Assembly: GCA_041913045.1 (NCBI GenBank)
Contig: JAYSGB010000004.1
Coordinates: 62,001 to 126,000 of the forward strand
Direction of reading: 5' to 3'
From: CAMLOF01 sp041913045
Lineage (GTDB): Bacteria; Pseudomonadota; Gammaproteobacteria; Burkholderiales; Burkholderiaceae_C
DNA length: 64,000 nt
Positions 43,695-51,264 of the stretch are shown piece by piece. Both the position numbers and the translations under genes were made by a program. Below the pieces are notes generated by a model. That model was not told the origin of the DNA. It ran no database searches and saw only the letters and a list, made by a program, of their open reading frames with translations. Numbering within the stretch: position 1 is the stretch's first letter; each line of letters begins with the position of its first letter.

Positions 43695-44300
43695 ATGCTC
43701 GACCGCGCCGCTACCCAACTCCTGCAACCCGCGCTCACCCGTCTGGCTCAAGCCTGTGTACGCCAGGGCATCACGGCTGACGCGCTCACACTCACAGGGT
43801 TTGCCGTCGGCATGGCTGCGGCGACCCTCATCGCCTTTGAGCAATACACAGGCGGCCTGTTGCTGATACTGCTTTCGCGCCTGTTCGACGGCCTGGACGG
43901 CACCGTGGCGCGCCTCACCACTCCCACGGACCGTGGCGGCTTTCTGGACATCGCCCTGGACTTCGTCTTTTACGCCAGCATTCCGCTGGCCTTTGCCGTG
44001 GCCCAACCCGCCACCAACGCCCTGCCCGCCGCCGTGCTGCTGGCGGCCTTCATAGGCACGGGCACCAGCTTCCTGGCCTACGCCACCCTGGCCGCCAAAC
44101 GGGGCATGCAAAGCCTCAGCTACCCGGGCAAGTCTTTCTATTTCCTCGGTGGACTCACCGAGGCGACCGAAACCCTGGCCGTATTTGCGTGCATGTGCCT
44201 TTGGCCGGCCCACTTTGCGTGGCTGGCCTTTGCCTTTGCCGCTGCGTGCCTGCTCACCACCCTTACCCGGCTGTGGTGGGGCTGGCAAACCCTGCGCTGA
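43695..44300 (+). CDS. CDP-alcohol phosphatidyltransferase family protein, YnjF-like
   Basis: A 201-residue membrane protein with the family motif DGTVAR...G-GFL-D-IAL-D (in LFDGLDGTVARLTTPTDRGG and following residues) and about six hydrophobic helices. Such enzymes transfer a phosphatidyl group to an alcohol. The order binding protein-permease-ATPase-this gene matches E. coli ynjB-C-D followed by ynjF. Start ATG 43695 chosen; a TTG at 43689 overlapping the ynjD stop is possible. Confidence 0.85.
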   Translation: MLDRAATQLLQPALTRLAQACVRQGITADALTLTGFAVGMAAATLIAFEQYTGGLLLILLSRLFDGLDGTVARLTTPTDRGGFLDIALDFVFYASIPLAFAVAQPATNALPAAVLLAAFIGTGTSFLAYATLAAKRGMQSLSYPGKSFYFLGGLTEATETLAVFACMCLWPAHFAWLAFAFAAACLLTTLTRLWWGWQTLR

Positions 44301-44362
44301 TAAAATTTCGCCCTTCGTCCCAAAGCCAGCCTCTGGATCAACACCACGAACCGCTGCAAATC

Positions 44363-45712
44363 ATGAGCAAAAAAGTCTTCATCAAAACCTTCGGCTGCCA
44401 AATGAACGAGTACGACTCGGACAAGATGGCAGACGTGCTGGGTGCCGCCCAGGGCTACGAACCCACGCAAGACGTGGAAGAGGCCGACCTCATCCTCTTC
44501 AACACCTGCTCCGTACGCGAAAAGGCGCAGGAAAAAGTCTTCAGCGACCTCGGCCGCATCAAGCACCTCAAGCAAAAGGGCGTACTCATTGGCGTGGGCG
44601 GCTGCGTGGCCAGCCAGGAGGGCGAAGAAATCATCAAGCGCGCGCCCTACGTGGACGTGGTCTTCGGCCCGCAAACGCTGCACCGCCTGCCCGAGCTGCT
44701 TGAAGCCCGCCAGGCAAAGGCCCGCCCGCAGGTGGACATCAGCTTCCCCGAGATCGAGAAGTTCGACCACCTGCCCCCCGCCAAGGTGGAAGGCGCCAGC
44801 GCGTTCGTGTCCATCATGGAAGGCTGCAGCAAGTACTGCAGCTACTGCGTGGTGCCCTACACCCGTGGCGAAGAATTCAGCCGCCCGTTTGAAGAAGTGC
44901 TGGTGGAAGTCGCTGGCCTGGCTGACCAGGGCGTCAAGGAAGTGACGCTGCTGGGCCAGAACGTCAACGCCTACCGCGGCAAGATGGGCGACAGCAGCGA
45001 GATCGCCGACTTTGCCCTGCTGCTGGAATACGTGGCCGACATCCCCGGCATCGAACGCATTCGCTACACCACCAGCCACCCGAACGAATTCACGCCCCGA
45101 CTGATCGAGGCCTACGCCAAGATTCCAAAACTGGTCAGCCACCTGCACTTGCCCGTGCAGCATGGCAGCGACAAGATCCTCATGGCCATGAAGCGCGGCT
45201 ACACCGCGATGGAATACAAGAGCACCATCCGCAAGCTGCGCGCCATACGGCCCGACCTCTCCATGAGCAGCGACTTCATCGTCGGCTTCCCCGGCGAAAC
45301 GGAAGAAGACTTCCAGAAGATGATGAAGCTCATCACCGACGTGGGTTACGACACATCATTCAGCTTCATCTTCAGCCCGCGCCCTGGCACCCCGGCGGCC
45401 AACCTGCACGACGACACGCCGCACGAGGTCAAGCTCAAGCGACTGCAACACCTGCAGGCGACCATTGAAGAAAACGTGCAGCGCATCAGTGCCAGCCGCG
45501 TGGGCACTACGCAACGCATCCTGGTCACCGGGCCTTCCCGCAAGAACCCGCAGGAACTCATGGGCCGCACCGAATGCAACCGCATCGTCAACTTCGACGG
45601 CGGCCCGCAAAGCGCGCGCCTGGTGGGTCAGATGGTTGACGTGCGCATCACCCAGGCGCTGCCGCATTCACTGCGTGCCGAGGTACTGGTGCGCGAAAAC
45701 GTGACAGCCTGA
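44363..45712 (+). CDS. miaB: tRNA-2-methylthio-N6-dimethylallyladenosine synthase MiaB
   Basis: A 449-residue radical-SAM methylthiotransferase acting on A37 of tRNAs. The N-terminal UPF0004 domain starts KVFIKTFGCQMNEYDSDKM with the first cluster Cys, then FNTCSVREKA and GGCVASQEG. The radical-SAM CxxxCxxC is in EGCSKYCSYCVVPYTRG, and the C-terminal TRAM domain follows (LVTGPSRKNPQELMGRTE). Start 44363 matches the family N-terminus. Confidence 0.97.
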   Translation: MSKKVFIKTFGCQMNEYDSDKMADVLGAAQGYEPTQDVEEADLILFNTCSVREKAQEKVFSDLGRIKHLKQKGVLIGVGGCVASQEGEEIIKRAPYVDVVFGPQTLHRLPELLEARQAKARPQVDISFPEIEKFDHLPPAKVEGASAFVSIMEGCSKYCSYCVVPYTRGEEFSRPFEEVLVEVAGLADQGVKEVTLLGQNVNAYRGKMGDSSEIADFALLLEYVADIPGIERIRYTTSHPNEFTPRLIEAYAKIPKLVSHLHLPVQHGSDKILMAMKRGYTAMEYKSTIRKLRAIRPDLSMSSDFIVGFPGETEEDFQKMMKLITDVGYDTSFSFIFSPRPGTPAANLHDDTPHEVKLKRLQHLQATIEENVQRISASRVGTTQRILVTGPSRKNPQELMGRTECNRIVNFDGGPQSARLVGQMVDVRITQALPHSLRAEVLVRENVTA

Positions 45713-45779
45713 AGGGCAACGACGCTACATCGCCACCCATATTTCACACATTTGATGTTTTATATGTGATAAAACTCCT

Positions 45780-45793
45780 TGCATAAACATGCA
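45780..45793. promoter_or_regulatory. Small inverted repeat next to the orphan fimT ribosome binding site
   Basis: TGCAT-AAAC-ATGCA immediately precedes GGGAGGA (45794-45800). A hairpin here could modulate ribosome access. Only five base pairs, so weak. Confidence 0.3.
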
Positions 45794-45806
45794 GGGAGGA
45801 ATTGCC

Positions 45807-46340
45807 GTGAACCGTTCAAACGGGCGGCACTGCCAAGGCTTGACACTCGTCGAAGCCTTGGTCACAGTGGCCATTCTTGGAATCATTGCGGGCATCGCGA
45901 TTCCAGCGTTCAACAGTCTCCGGGAAACCCTCAGACTGAAAGGCACCACAGAGTCGCTAATGATGGAACTTCATTGGGCCAAGTCAGAATCCATCAAAAG
46001 AAGCGCATCGCTGACGGTGAGTTTCCGAGAAGGAAACGACGACTGGTGTTTTGGCTTCACCTTGGCGGAGTCATGCAACTGCCAACAGCTCAACTCCTGC
46101 GTGATGGATGCCCAGGACCGCACGACGAACAGTGAGTCATCACCAGGCATAAACCTCGCGGCCAATGTGTCGAACAAGCGTTTCACGTTCAACCCCAGGC
46201 GGGGTACGGTCACAGCTGGCAACATTCAACTCACTGGCCGCAACGGCAAGGCACTCCGAGTGGTGGTCAGCGGGTTAGGCCGCATACGCATGTGCTCACC
46301 TTCGGGTGACAGTCATGTCAGCGGATACCCTAGCTGCTGA
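45807..46340 (+). CDS. Orphan FimT/GspH-type pseudopilin
   Basis: A 177-residue prepilin-like protein. A short leader ends in Gly before LTLVEALVTVAILGIIAGI, with Glu at +5 as needed for PilD cleavage and assembly. The globular part has six cysteines and ends with GLGRIRMCSPSG, like the FimT of the minor pilin operon at 58657 (GLGRVIICSPTG). GTG at 45807 is preceded by GGGAGGA at a 6-base distance and is preferred over the ATG at 45789. It stands alone, between miaB and a convergent lipoprotein gene. Confidence 0.8.
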   Translation: MNRSNGRHCQGLTLVEALVTVAILGIIAGIAIPAFNSLRETLRLKGTTESLMMELHWAKSESIKRSASLTVSFREGNDDWCFGFTLAESCNCQQLNSCVMDAQDRTTNSESSPGINLAANVSNKRFTFNPRRGTVTAGNIQLTGRNGKALRVVVSGLGRIRMCSPSGDSHVSGYPSC

Positions 46341-46356
46341 CTCACCGGCTACATCA

Positions 46357-47013
46357 CTACTTCCTGTATTGCGGGTGCCTCGGCCCGTAAATCAGCCCGT
46401 TGGGCGTGCCAGCCGCCAGCAGGCGGTTGTTGGCAATTCGCGCCACCGAATAGCCTTGGTCAAAGGTGGTGGCCAGCACCTGGTTCACCAGCGCCGTGAT
46501 CAGCAGCCCCACCAGCCCGCCAGAGTTGTTGTTCGATTTGCCTTCTTCGCTTGACGCGTGAGCCTCACCACTCCAGAGCTCTTGGCCTGTGCGCAGATCC
46601 ACCAAACGCCCTTGCGCGCGAACCACCGTGGCACTGCCGATAACGAAGTACTTGGTACCGTAGTCTTTGATGTCCACGTACAGGGCTGCATCGGCCCCGA
46701 AGACTTCATGCAGCTTGCCCGTTTCAACCAAGTGCATTTCGTCCGAAACGGTCAAACCGTTGGTCTTGAAATGTTCATCCACCAAGGTGATGGGCAACAC
46801 GTAGTAGCCAGCCTCCGCAATAGGCTGCTGAATGGTGGAATAGGCCCCATACGTGGCGCCTACCTCTGGGCTGCTGTTCTTGGGCGGCAACACCAGAATG
46901 GTTTTGGGGTCTGCCGCCCGAAATGCGGTGTAGTCCTTGGGCGGCTGGGTGGCACAGCCTGCAAGCAAGACAGTAGCCAGCAGCGCAAGCTTGGCAGCGT
47001 TATTTCGCAGCAT
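46357..47013 (-). CDS. DUF799 (GNA1162-like) lipoprotein
   Basis: A 218-residue outer-membrane-type lipoprotein; lipobox LLAGC with Cys near residue 19. The body (TILVLPPKNSSPEVGATYGAY; TVVRAQGRLVDLRTGQELW; SGGLVGLLITALVNQVLATT) matches DUF799, which includes the meningococcal antigen GNA1162. Third gene of a three-lipoprotein operon; it overlaps the DUF4810 gene by 14 bases. Confidence 0.88.
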   Translation of the reverse strand: MLRNNAAKLALLATVLLAGCATQPPKDYTAFRAADPKTILVLPPKNSSPEVGATYGAYSTIQQPIAEAGYYVLPITLVDEHFKTNGLTVSDEMHLVETGKLHEVFGADAALYVDIKDYGTKYFVIGSATVVRAQGRLVDLRTGQELWSGEAHASSEEGKSNNNSGGLVGLLITALVNQVLATTFDQGYSVARIANNRLLAAGTPNGLIYGPRHPQYRK

Positions 47014-47365
47014 GTTTGCCCTCCACTTTGGTGTTCTTCAACAGGTAGGCCGTGTACGGCGCAGACTCCGGGAATTCGGTCATCTCTTGCGTAAGCGCCG
47101 CGTGAAAGGCGTCGTCACGGCCAACCTTGGCGTAGAGCAGGCCAAGGTGTGCAGCAAAGCCCGGCGGCAGCTTCTGCCCCTTGCTCCTGGCTGCTTGCGC
47201 ATGCGCTTCCAACACCTGTATCTGCGCCTCGGGGGACTCGCCCTTGAAGTACGCATACACCTGATCTTGATAAGGCCCCCAGCTGTAAAGCGGGGGCTGC
47301 GGGGTGGCACAGGCCTGCAGCAAGGCCGCAGCCGCGAGGGCCGCACAACACATGTAGCGGCGCAT
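47000..47365 (-). CDS. DUF4810 lipoprotein
   Basis: A 121-residue lipoprotein with lipobox LLQAC (Cys near 19). The mature part (PLYSWGPYQDQVYAYFKGES; LPPGFAAHLGLLYAKVGRDDAFHAAL) is typical of DUF4810, a small TPR-like partner found between CsgG-like and DUF799 genes. One base separates it from the CsgG-like stop. Confidence 0.85.
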   Translation of the reverse strand: MRRYMCCAALAAAALLQACATPQPPLYSWGPYQDQVYAYFKGESPEAQIQVLEAHAQAARSKGQKLPPGFAAHLGLLYAKVGRDDAFHAALTQEMTEFPESAPYTAYLLKNTKVEGKHAAK

Positions 47366-47366
47366 G

Positions 47367-48047
47367 TCAGTTCCCTTTGACGGCGCGCAGGGCCCCGGCG
47401 TCTACACCGGCAGCCAGTCGGTCCACGGCCTCGCGAATGGCCAGGTCAAGCACTTTGCCGTTCAAGGTGGAGTCGTAACTTGCCGTGCCGCCAAAACCAA
47501 TCACCTCGCGGTTCGACAGCGAATATTCGCCCGCACCCATGGCCGAATACACCACTTCGGATGTGCGCACGTTCACGACGTTCAACGTCACCTTGGCGTA
47601 GGCCACCTGCTCTTTGCCGCGCCCCAGAATGCCAAACAACTGGCGGTCGCCAATCTCCTTGCGGCCAAATTCAGTCACATCCCCTGTGACCACAAAATCC
47701 GCGCCTTTGAGTTGCTGCGCCTGGTTTCCAATTGCCGCTTCCTGGCGGGTTTCGGCCATGTTTTCGCGGTCCAGAACACTGAACCGGTTCGACTGATTCA
47801 AGTGCGCGATCAGAATGGTCTTGGACTGGTTACCCAGGCGGTCCACACCGTCGCTGAACACACCGCGCATGAAAGAAGATTTGTTTTCAAACTTGCCGAT
47901 AGACACGGGCACGCGTGCCCCGGCATAAGCTGTGGCCACTGCGGCCACTTTCTGCGGCTCTACAGAGCGAGACGTTTCGGTAGCGCAGCCTGCCAGCGTG
48001 GCAAGCGCGGCAAAAGACAAAAGCGAAGCGGAGCGGTTCAGACGCAT
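47367..48047 (-). CDS. CsgG/HfaB-family lipoprotein
   Basis: A 226-residue lipoprotein; lipobox TLAGC with Cys near 21. The CsgG-type core is RVPVSIGKFENKSSFMRGVFSDG and VDRLGNQSKTILIAHLNQSN, then GADFVVTGDVTEFGRKEIGD. Family members form outer-membrane rings or periplasmic scaffolds. First gene of the operon with DUF4810 and DUF799; no curli subunit is nearby, so a curli role is not supported. Confidence 0.87.
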   Translation of the reverse strand: MRLNRSASLLSFAALATLAGCATETSRSVEPQKVAAVATAYAGARVPVSIGKFENKSSFMRGVFSDGVDRLGNQSKTILIAHLNQSNRFSVLDRENMAETRQEAAIGNQAQQLKGADFVVTGDVTEFGRKEIGDRQLFGILGRGKEQVAYAKVTLNVVNVRTSEVVYSAMGAGEYSLSNREVIGFGGTASYDSTLNGKVLDLAIREAVDRLAAGVDAGALRAVKGN

Positions 48048-48127
48048 GTTTTCCTTCCTGAAGCGTGTGTGAATAGGCGGGCCGAATCTAGCACAGCTGA
48101 TACGGCACTCACGCCTTCAACAACCGC

Positions 48128-48778
48128 TCACAGAGAGGAGTCAGGCGGCTTCAGGTAGCGTTCGTCCGACCAAGTGGCCAGCCACTGGGGGGCAAACGCC
48201 ACAAACACGGCCACCATAAGGCCGGTCAGGAAGGCATCGCCCCAGGCCATGAGCCAGCGGGCCACCAGCGCCTCCAGCAAGGGCACGCCGTCTACCAGAT
48301 GGTGAATGAGTTCGTAAACGGTGCCCGAAACAAACACCACTGCCGCCGTGCCCAAAAAGCCACGCCCCAAGGTGTAGATGAACGGGTTGGCTGGCAACCA
48401 GCGGCGCAGCACCGCCCCCAGCAGCAGGGCCAAGGTGGCGGGCACCAGACCCACCCACACCCATTGAGACAAAACAGTAACCCAATCAGCCCGCCCCACG
48501 GCCCACACCACCAAGGCCACTAGAGCCAGCACAGGTACGGCCAATGGCCAGCCCAGCATCAACACCAGCAGGCTGGCCCCAGACAGTTGAACCGACATGC
48601 CCTGTGGCAGCTTTTGCGGCAACAGCCAGAACCAAGGCAACAACACCACGGCTGCCAGCGCAGGGGTAAGCAGGCTACCCCTCAGCATTCGCCAAGGCCG
48701 CATGGCCAGTGCAACAGCCATGCCCACGGCCCCCAAGGCGGCCTCAAGCACTGTCAGCCACCAGGTCCAGTCGTCCAT
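48128..48778 (-). CDS. CbiM-like membrane protein (energy-coupling factor permease family)
   Basis: A 216-residue protein with about six hydrophobic helices and family motifs LPQGMSVQLSGASLLVLMLGWP, GRGFLGTAAVVFVSGTVYELI and GDAFLTGLMVAVFVAFAPQWL. These resemble the CbiM cobalt/nickel S-component permease family. No ATPase or other transporter subunit is next to it, so transport is not established. Confidence 0.7.
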   Translation of the reverse strand: MDDWTWWLTVLEAALGAVGMAVALAMRPWRMLRGSLLTPALAAVVLLPWFWLLPQKLPQGMSVQLSGASLLVLMLGWPLAVPVLALVALVVWAVGRADWVTVLSQWVWVGLVPATLALLLGAVLRRWLPANPFIYTLGRGFLGTAAVVFVSGTVYELIHHLVDGVPLLEALVARWLMAWGDAFLTGLMVAVFVAFAPQWLATWSDERYLKPPDSSL

Positions 48779-48793
48779 GGCGGTGGCCTGCTG

Positions 48794-50161
48794 TTACATG
48801 CCCGGCAGCTTGGGCATGCCTTTCATGCCGCCCATGCGCTTCATCATCTTCATCAGGCCGCCGCCCTTCATCTTCTTCATCATGGCCTGCATCTGCTCAA
48901 ATTCCTTGAGCAGGCGGTTCACCTCTTGCACATGCACGCCCGCACCGGCGGCAATGCGGCGCTTGCGCGTGGCCTTGATGATTTCGGGCTTGCGGCGCTC
49001 CTGCGGCGTCATGCTGCAGATGATGCCTTCCTTGCGCTTGATGTCCTTTTCGGCGCGGGTCAGGTCGCTTTCGCTGGCCTTGGCGGCCATCTGCGTGGGC
49101 AGCTTGTCCATCAGACTGGACAGCCCCCCCATCTTCTTCATCTGGCGGATCTGCTCCAGAAAGTCCTCCAGGTCAAAGCCCTCGCCGCTCTTCACCTTGG
49201 CGGCCAGCTTCTGGGCCTGGGCCAGGTCCACGCCTGCAGTCACTTGTTCCACCAGGGCCACAATGTCGCCCATGCCCAGAATGCGCCCAGCGTGGCGTTC
49301 GGCGTCAAACACCTCCAGCCCGTCGATCTTCTCGCTCACACCCGCAAACTTGATGGGTGCCCCGGTAACGGCGCGCACCGACAGTGCCGCGCCGCCGCGC
49401 GAGTCACCGTCCGTCTTGGTCAGCACAATGCCGGTAAGGGGCAGTGCCTCTTTGAAGGCCTTGGCGGTGTTCACCGCATCCTGGCCCTGCATGGCGTCCA
49501 CCACAAAGAGCGTTTCCACCGGGTTGAGCGCGGCGTGCAGCTGCTTGATCTCGGCCATCAAGGCCTCGTCAATGGCCAGGCGGCCCGCCGTGTCCACCAG
49601 CAGCACGTCGAAGTAGTGCTTCTTGGCGTAGTCCAGCGCGGCGTGGGCAATGTCCAGCGGTTTCTGGTCGGGCGTGCTGGGGAACCACTCGGCCCCAGCC
49701 TGCTTGGTCACGGTCTTGAGCTGCTCGATAGCCGCTGGGCGGTACACGTCGCCCGAAACGGTCAGCACCTTCTTCTTGCGCTTTTCAATCAGCAGCTTGG
49801 CCAGCTTGGCGGTGGTGGTGGTTTTACCGGCACCTTGCAAACCCGCCATCAGAATAACTGCCGGGGGCTGCGCTGCCAGGTTGATGTCGCTCACCCCGGC
49901 ACCCATGGTGGCGGCCAGCTCGCGGTTGATGATGCCCACCAGCGCCTGGCCCGGCGTGAGGGAACCCACCACCTCCTGGCCCAGGGCTTTTTCTTTCACG
50001 CGGGCAATGAAATCGCGAACCACGGGCAGGGCAACGTCGGCCTCTAGCAGCGCCAGGCGCACCTCGCGCAGCATGTCGGTGACGTTGCTTTCGGTGATAC
50101 GCGCCTGGCCGCGCATTTCCTTGACCAGGCGTGACAGTTTTTCAGTAAGGGCGGAGGCCAT
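48794..50161 (-). CDS. ffh: Signal recognition particle protein Ffh
   Basis: A 455-residue SRP54 GTPase. The N domain is followed by the G domain with P-loop GLQGAGKTTTTAKLAK, DTAGRLAID and TKTDGDSRGGAAL, and then a Met-rich M domain (GAGVHVQEVNRLLKEFEQMQ; ending in a Met/Lys/Gly-rich tail) that binds 4.5S RNA and signal sequences. It delivers nascent membrane proteins to FtsY. Divergent from the CcsA-like gene. Confidence 0.97.
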   Translation of the reverse strand: MASALTEKLSRLVKEMRGQARITESNVTDMLREVRLALLEADVALPVVRDFIARVKEKALGQEVVGSLTPGQALVGIINRELAATMGAGVSDINLAAQPPAVILMAGLQGAGKTTTTAKLAKLLIEKRKKKVLTVSGDVYRPAAIEQLKTVTKQAGAEWFPSTPDQKPLDIAHAALDYAKKHYFDVLLVDTAGRLAIDEALMAEIKQLHAALNPVETLFVVDAMQGQDAVNTAKAFKEALPLTGIVLTKTDGDSRGGAALSVRAVTGAPIKFAGVSEKIDGLEVFDAERHAGRILGMGDIVALVEQVTAGVDLAQAQKLAAKVKSGEGFDLEDFLEQIRQMKKMGGLSSLMDKLPTQMAAKASESDLTRAEKDIKRKEGIICSMTPQERRKPEIIKATRKRRIAAGAGVHVQEVNRLLKEFEQMQAMMKKMKGGGLMKMMKRMGGMKGMPKLPGM

Positions 50162-50218
50162 GCAGTGCTTTGTGGTGTAGGGGCGTGTATCGGCCCGGCT
50201 GGCCGTTAAACTCTGGGA

Positions 50219-51013
50219 ATGATTTTATCCGCGAGCCCCTGGTGGACCGCCGTGCCCTCCGTGGGCGCGGCTCTTGGCTACGCCCTGCTGGCGGGCTGGT
50301 CGCAAAAACTGGGGCGCACAGCCATCAGCACGCTCATGGCGGCGGTGTGGCTGCTGCACGGCTTGGCGCTGGTTTCGCTGCTGGGTGTGGAACCCGTGCG
50401 CTTTGGTTTTGCCACTACCTTGTCGGTCACGGCGTGGCTGGTGTTCAGCGTGTATTCCATTGAAACCCGCCTGTACCCGCAGCTGGGCACCCGCTGGACG
50501 CTGGCGGGCCTGGGCGTGCCCGCCGTGCTGCTGGCACTGGTTTTCCCGGGCTCCACGTACCCCACGCTGCATTCCAACTGGCTGCCGCTGCACTGGGCGC
50601 TGGGCATTGCGTCTTACGGCCTGCTGGGCGTGGCCGTGGCGCATGCCTGGATGATGCAACGCACCGAACAGCACATTCGCCAGGGCCACACCGCCACCAA
50701 CGCCCTGCCCTTGCTGGCGCTGGAACGGTTGACCTTCCGCTTTGTGGGTGCCGCGTTTGTGCTGCTGACCCTCACGTTGCTGGCGGGCTGGTACTTCAGC
50801 ACCGTGCTGCCCACCCACGGCTGGGCCTGGACGCACAAAACCGTGTTCACCGTGCTTTCTTGGGTGGCACTGGGTGTGCTGCTAGGCGGCAGGCGCTTGT
50901 GGGGCTGGCGCGGCAAGCTGGCCGTGCGCATGCTCTATGCCGCTGCAGGCTTGCTGCTGCTGGGTTACGTGGGCTCGCGCTTCGTGCTTGAAGTGGTGCT
51001 GCAACGCGTATGA
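50219..51013 (+). CDS. CcsA/HemX-like cytochrome c assembly family membrane protein
   Basis: A 264-residue protein with about eight hydrophobic helices and the cytochrome c assembly family pattern, including a His in LHWALGIASYGLLGVAVAHA and in THKTVFTVLSWVALGVLLGG, likely heme-liganding. It resembles E. coli YpjD more than full CcsA (shorter). In this genome neighbourhood it is coupled by ATGA to the next gene. Confidence 0.83.
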   Translation: MILSASPWWTAVPSVGAALGYALLAGWSQKLGRTAISTLMAAVWLLHGLALVSLLGVEPVRFGFATTLSVTAWLVFSVYSIETRLYPQLGTRWTLAGLGVPAVLLALVFPGSTYPTLHSNWLPLHWALGIASYGLLGVAVAHAWMMQRTEQHIRQGHTATNALPLLALERLTFRFVGAAFVLLTLTLLAGWYFSTVLPTHGWAWTHKTVFTVLSWVALGVLLGGRRLWGWRGKLAVRMLYAAAGLLLLGYVGSRFVLEVVLQRV

Positions 51014-51264
51014 AGTACCTGCTTGTTGCCGCCGTGGTGCTGGTGGCCTACTGGATATGGCGGCACAACCGGGAAGAGGACGCCCGTGAAGCCCGCGAGG
51101 CACGTGAAGCCGCGCAACGCCGCCAGCCCCCCGCACAACCCGCCATTCCCGCCCAGATGGTGACCTGCCGCCACTGCGGCGTGCACCTGCCGCAGACCGA
51201 TGCCACCAAGGGCCTGCTTGGCTACTACTGTGGAAAAGAACACAAACGCCTTGCCGAAGGCTGA
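51010..51264 (+). CDS. PP0621-family small protein
   Basis: An 84-residue protein with an N-terminal membrane helix (YLLVAAVVLVAYWIW), a charged Arg/Glu/Ala helix, and a C-terminal zinc-ribbon-like part with CRHCGVHLPQTDATKG and YYCGKEHKRLAEG. The family has no known role but commonly sits directly before pilS, as here. Translationally coupled to the upstream gene. Confidence 0.83.
   Translation: MKYLLVAAVVLVAYWIWRHNREEDAREAREAREAAQRRQPPAQPAIPAQMVTCRHCGVHLPQTDATKGLLGYYCGKEHKRLAEG

Noticed and set aside
47367..48047. CsgG-like gene as a curli secretion locus
   Set aside because: No curli subunit or csgEF genes in the window; partners are DUF4810 and DUF799 lipoproteins.
48128..48778. CbiM-like gene as part of a cobalt uptake system
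   Set aside because: No CbiN, CbiQ or CbiO partner and no riboswitch nearby, so the transporter is not claimed.
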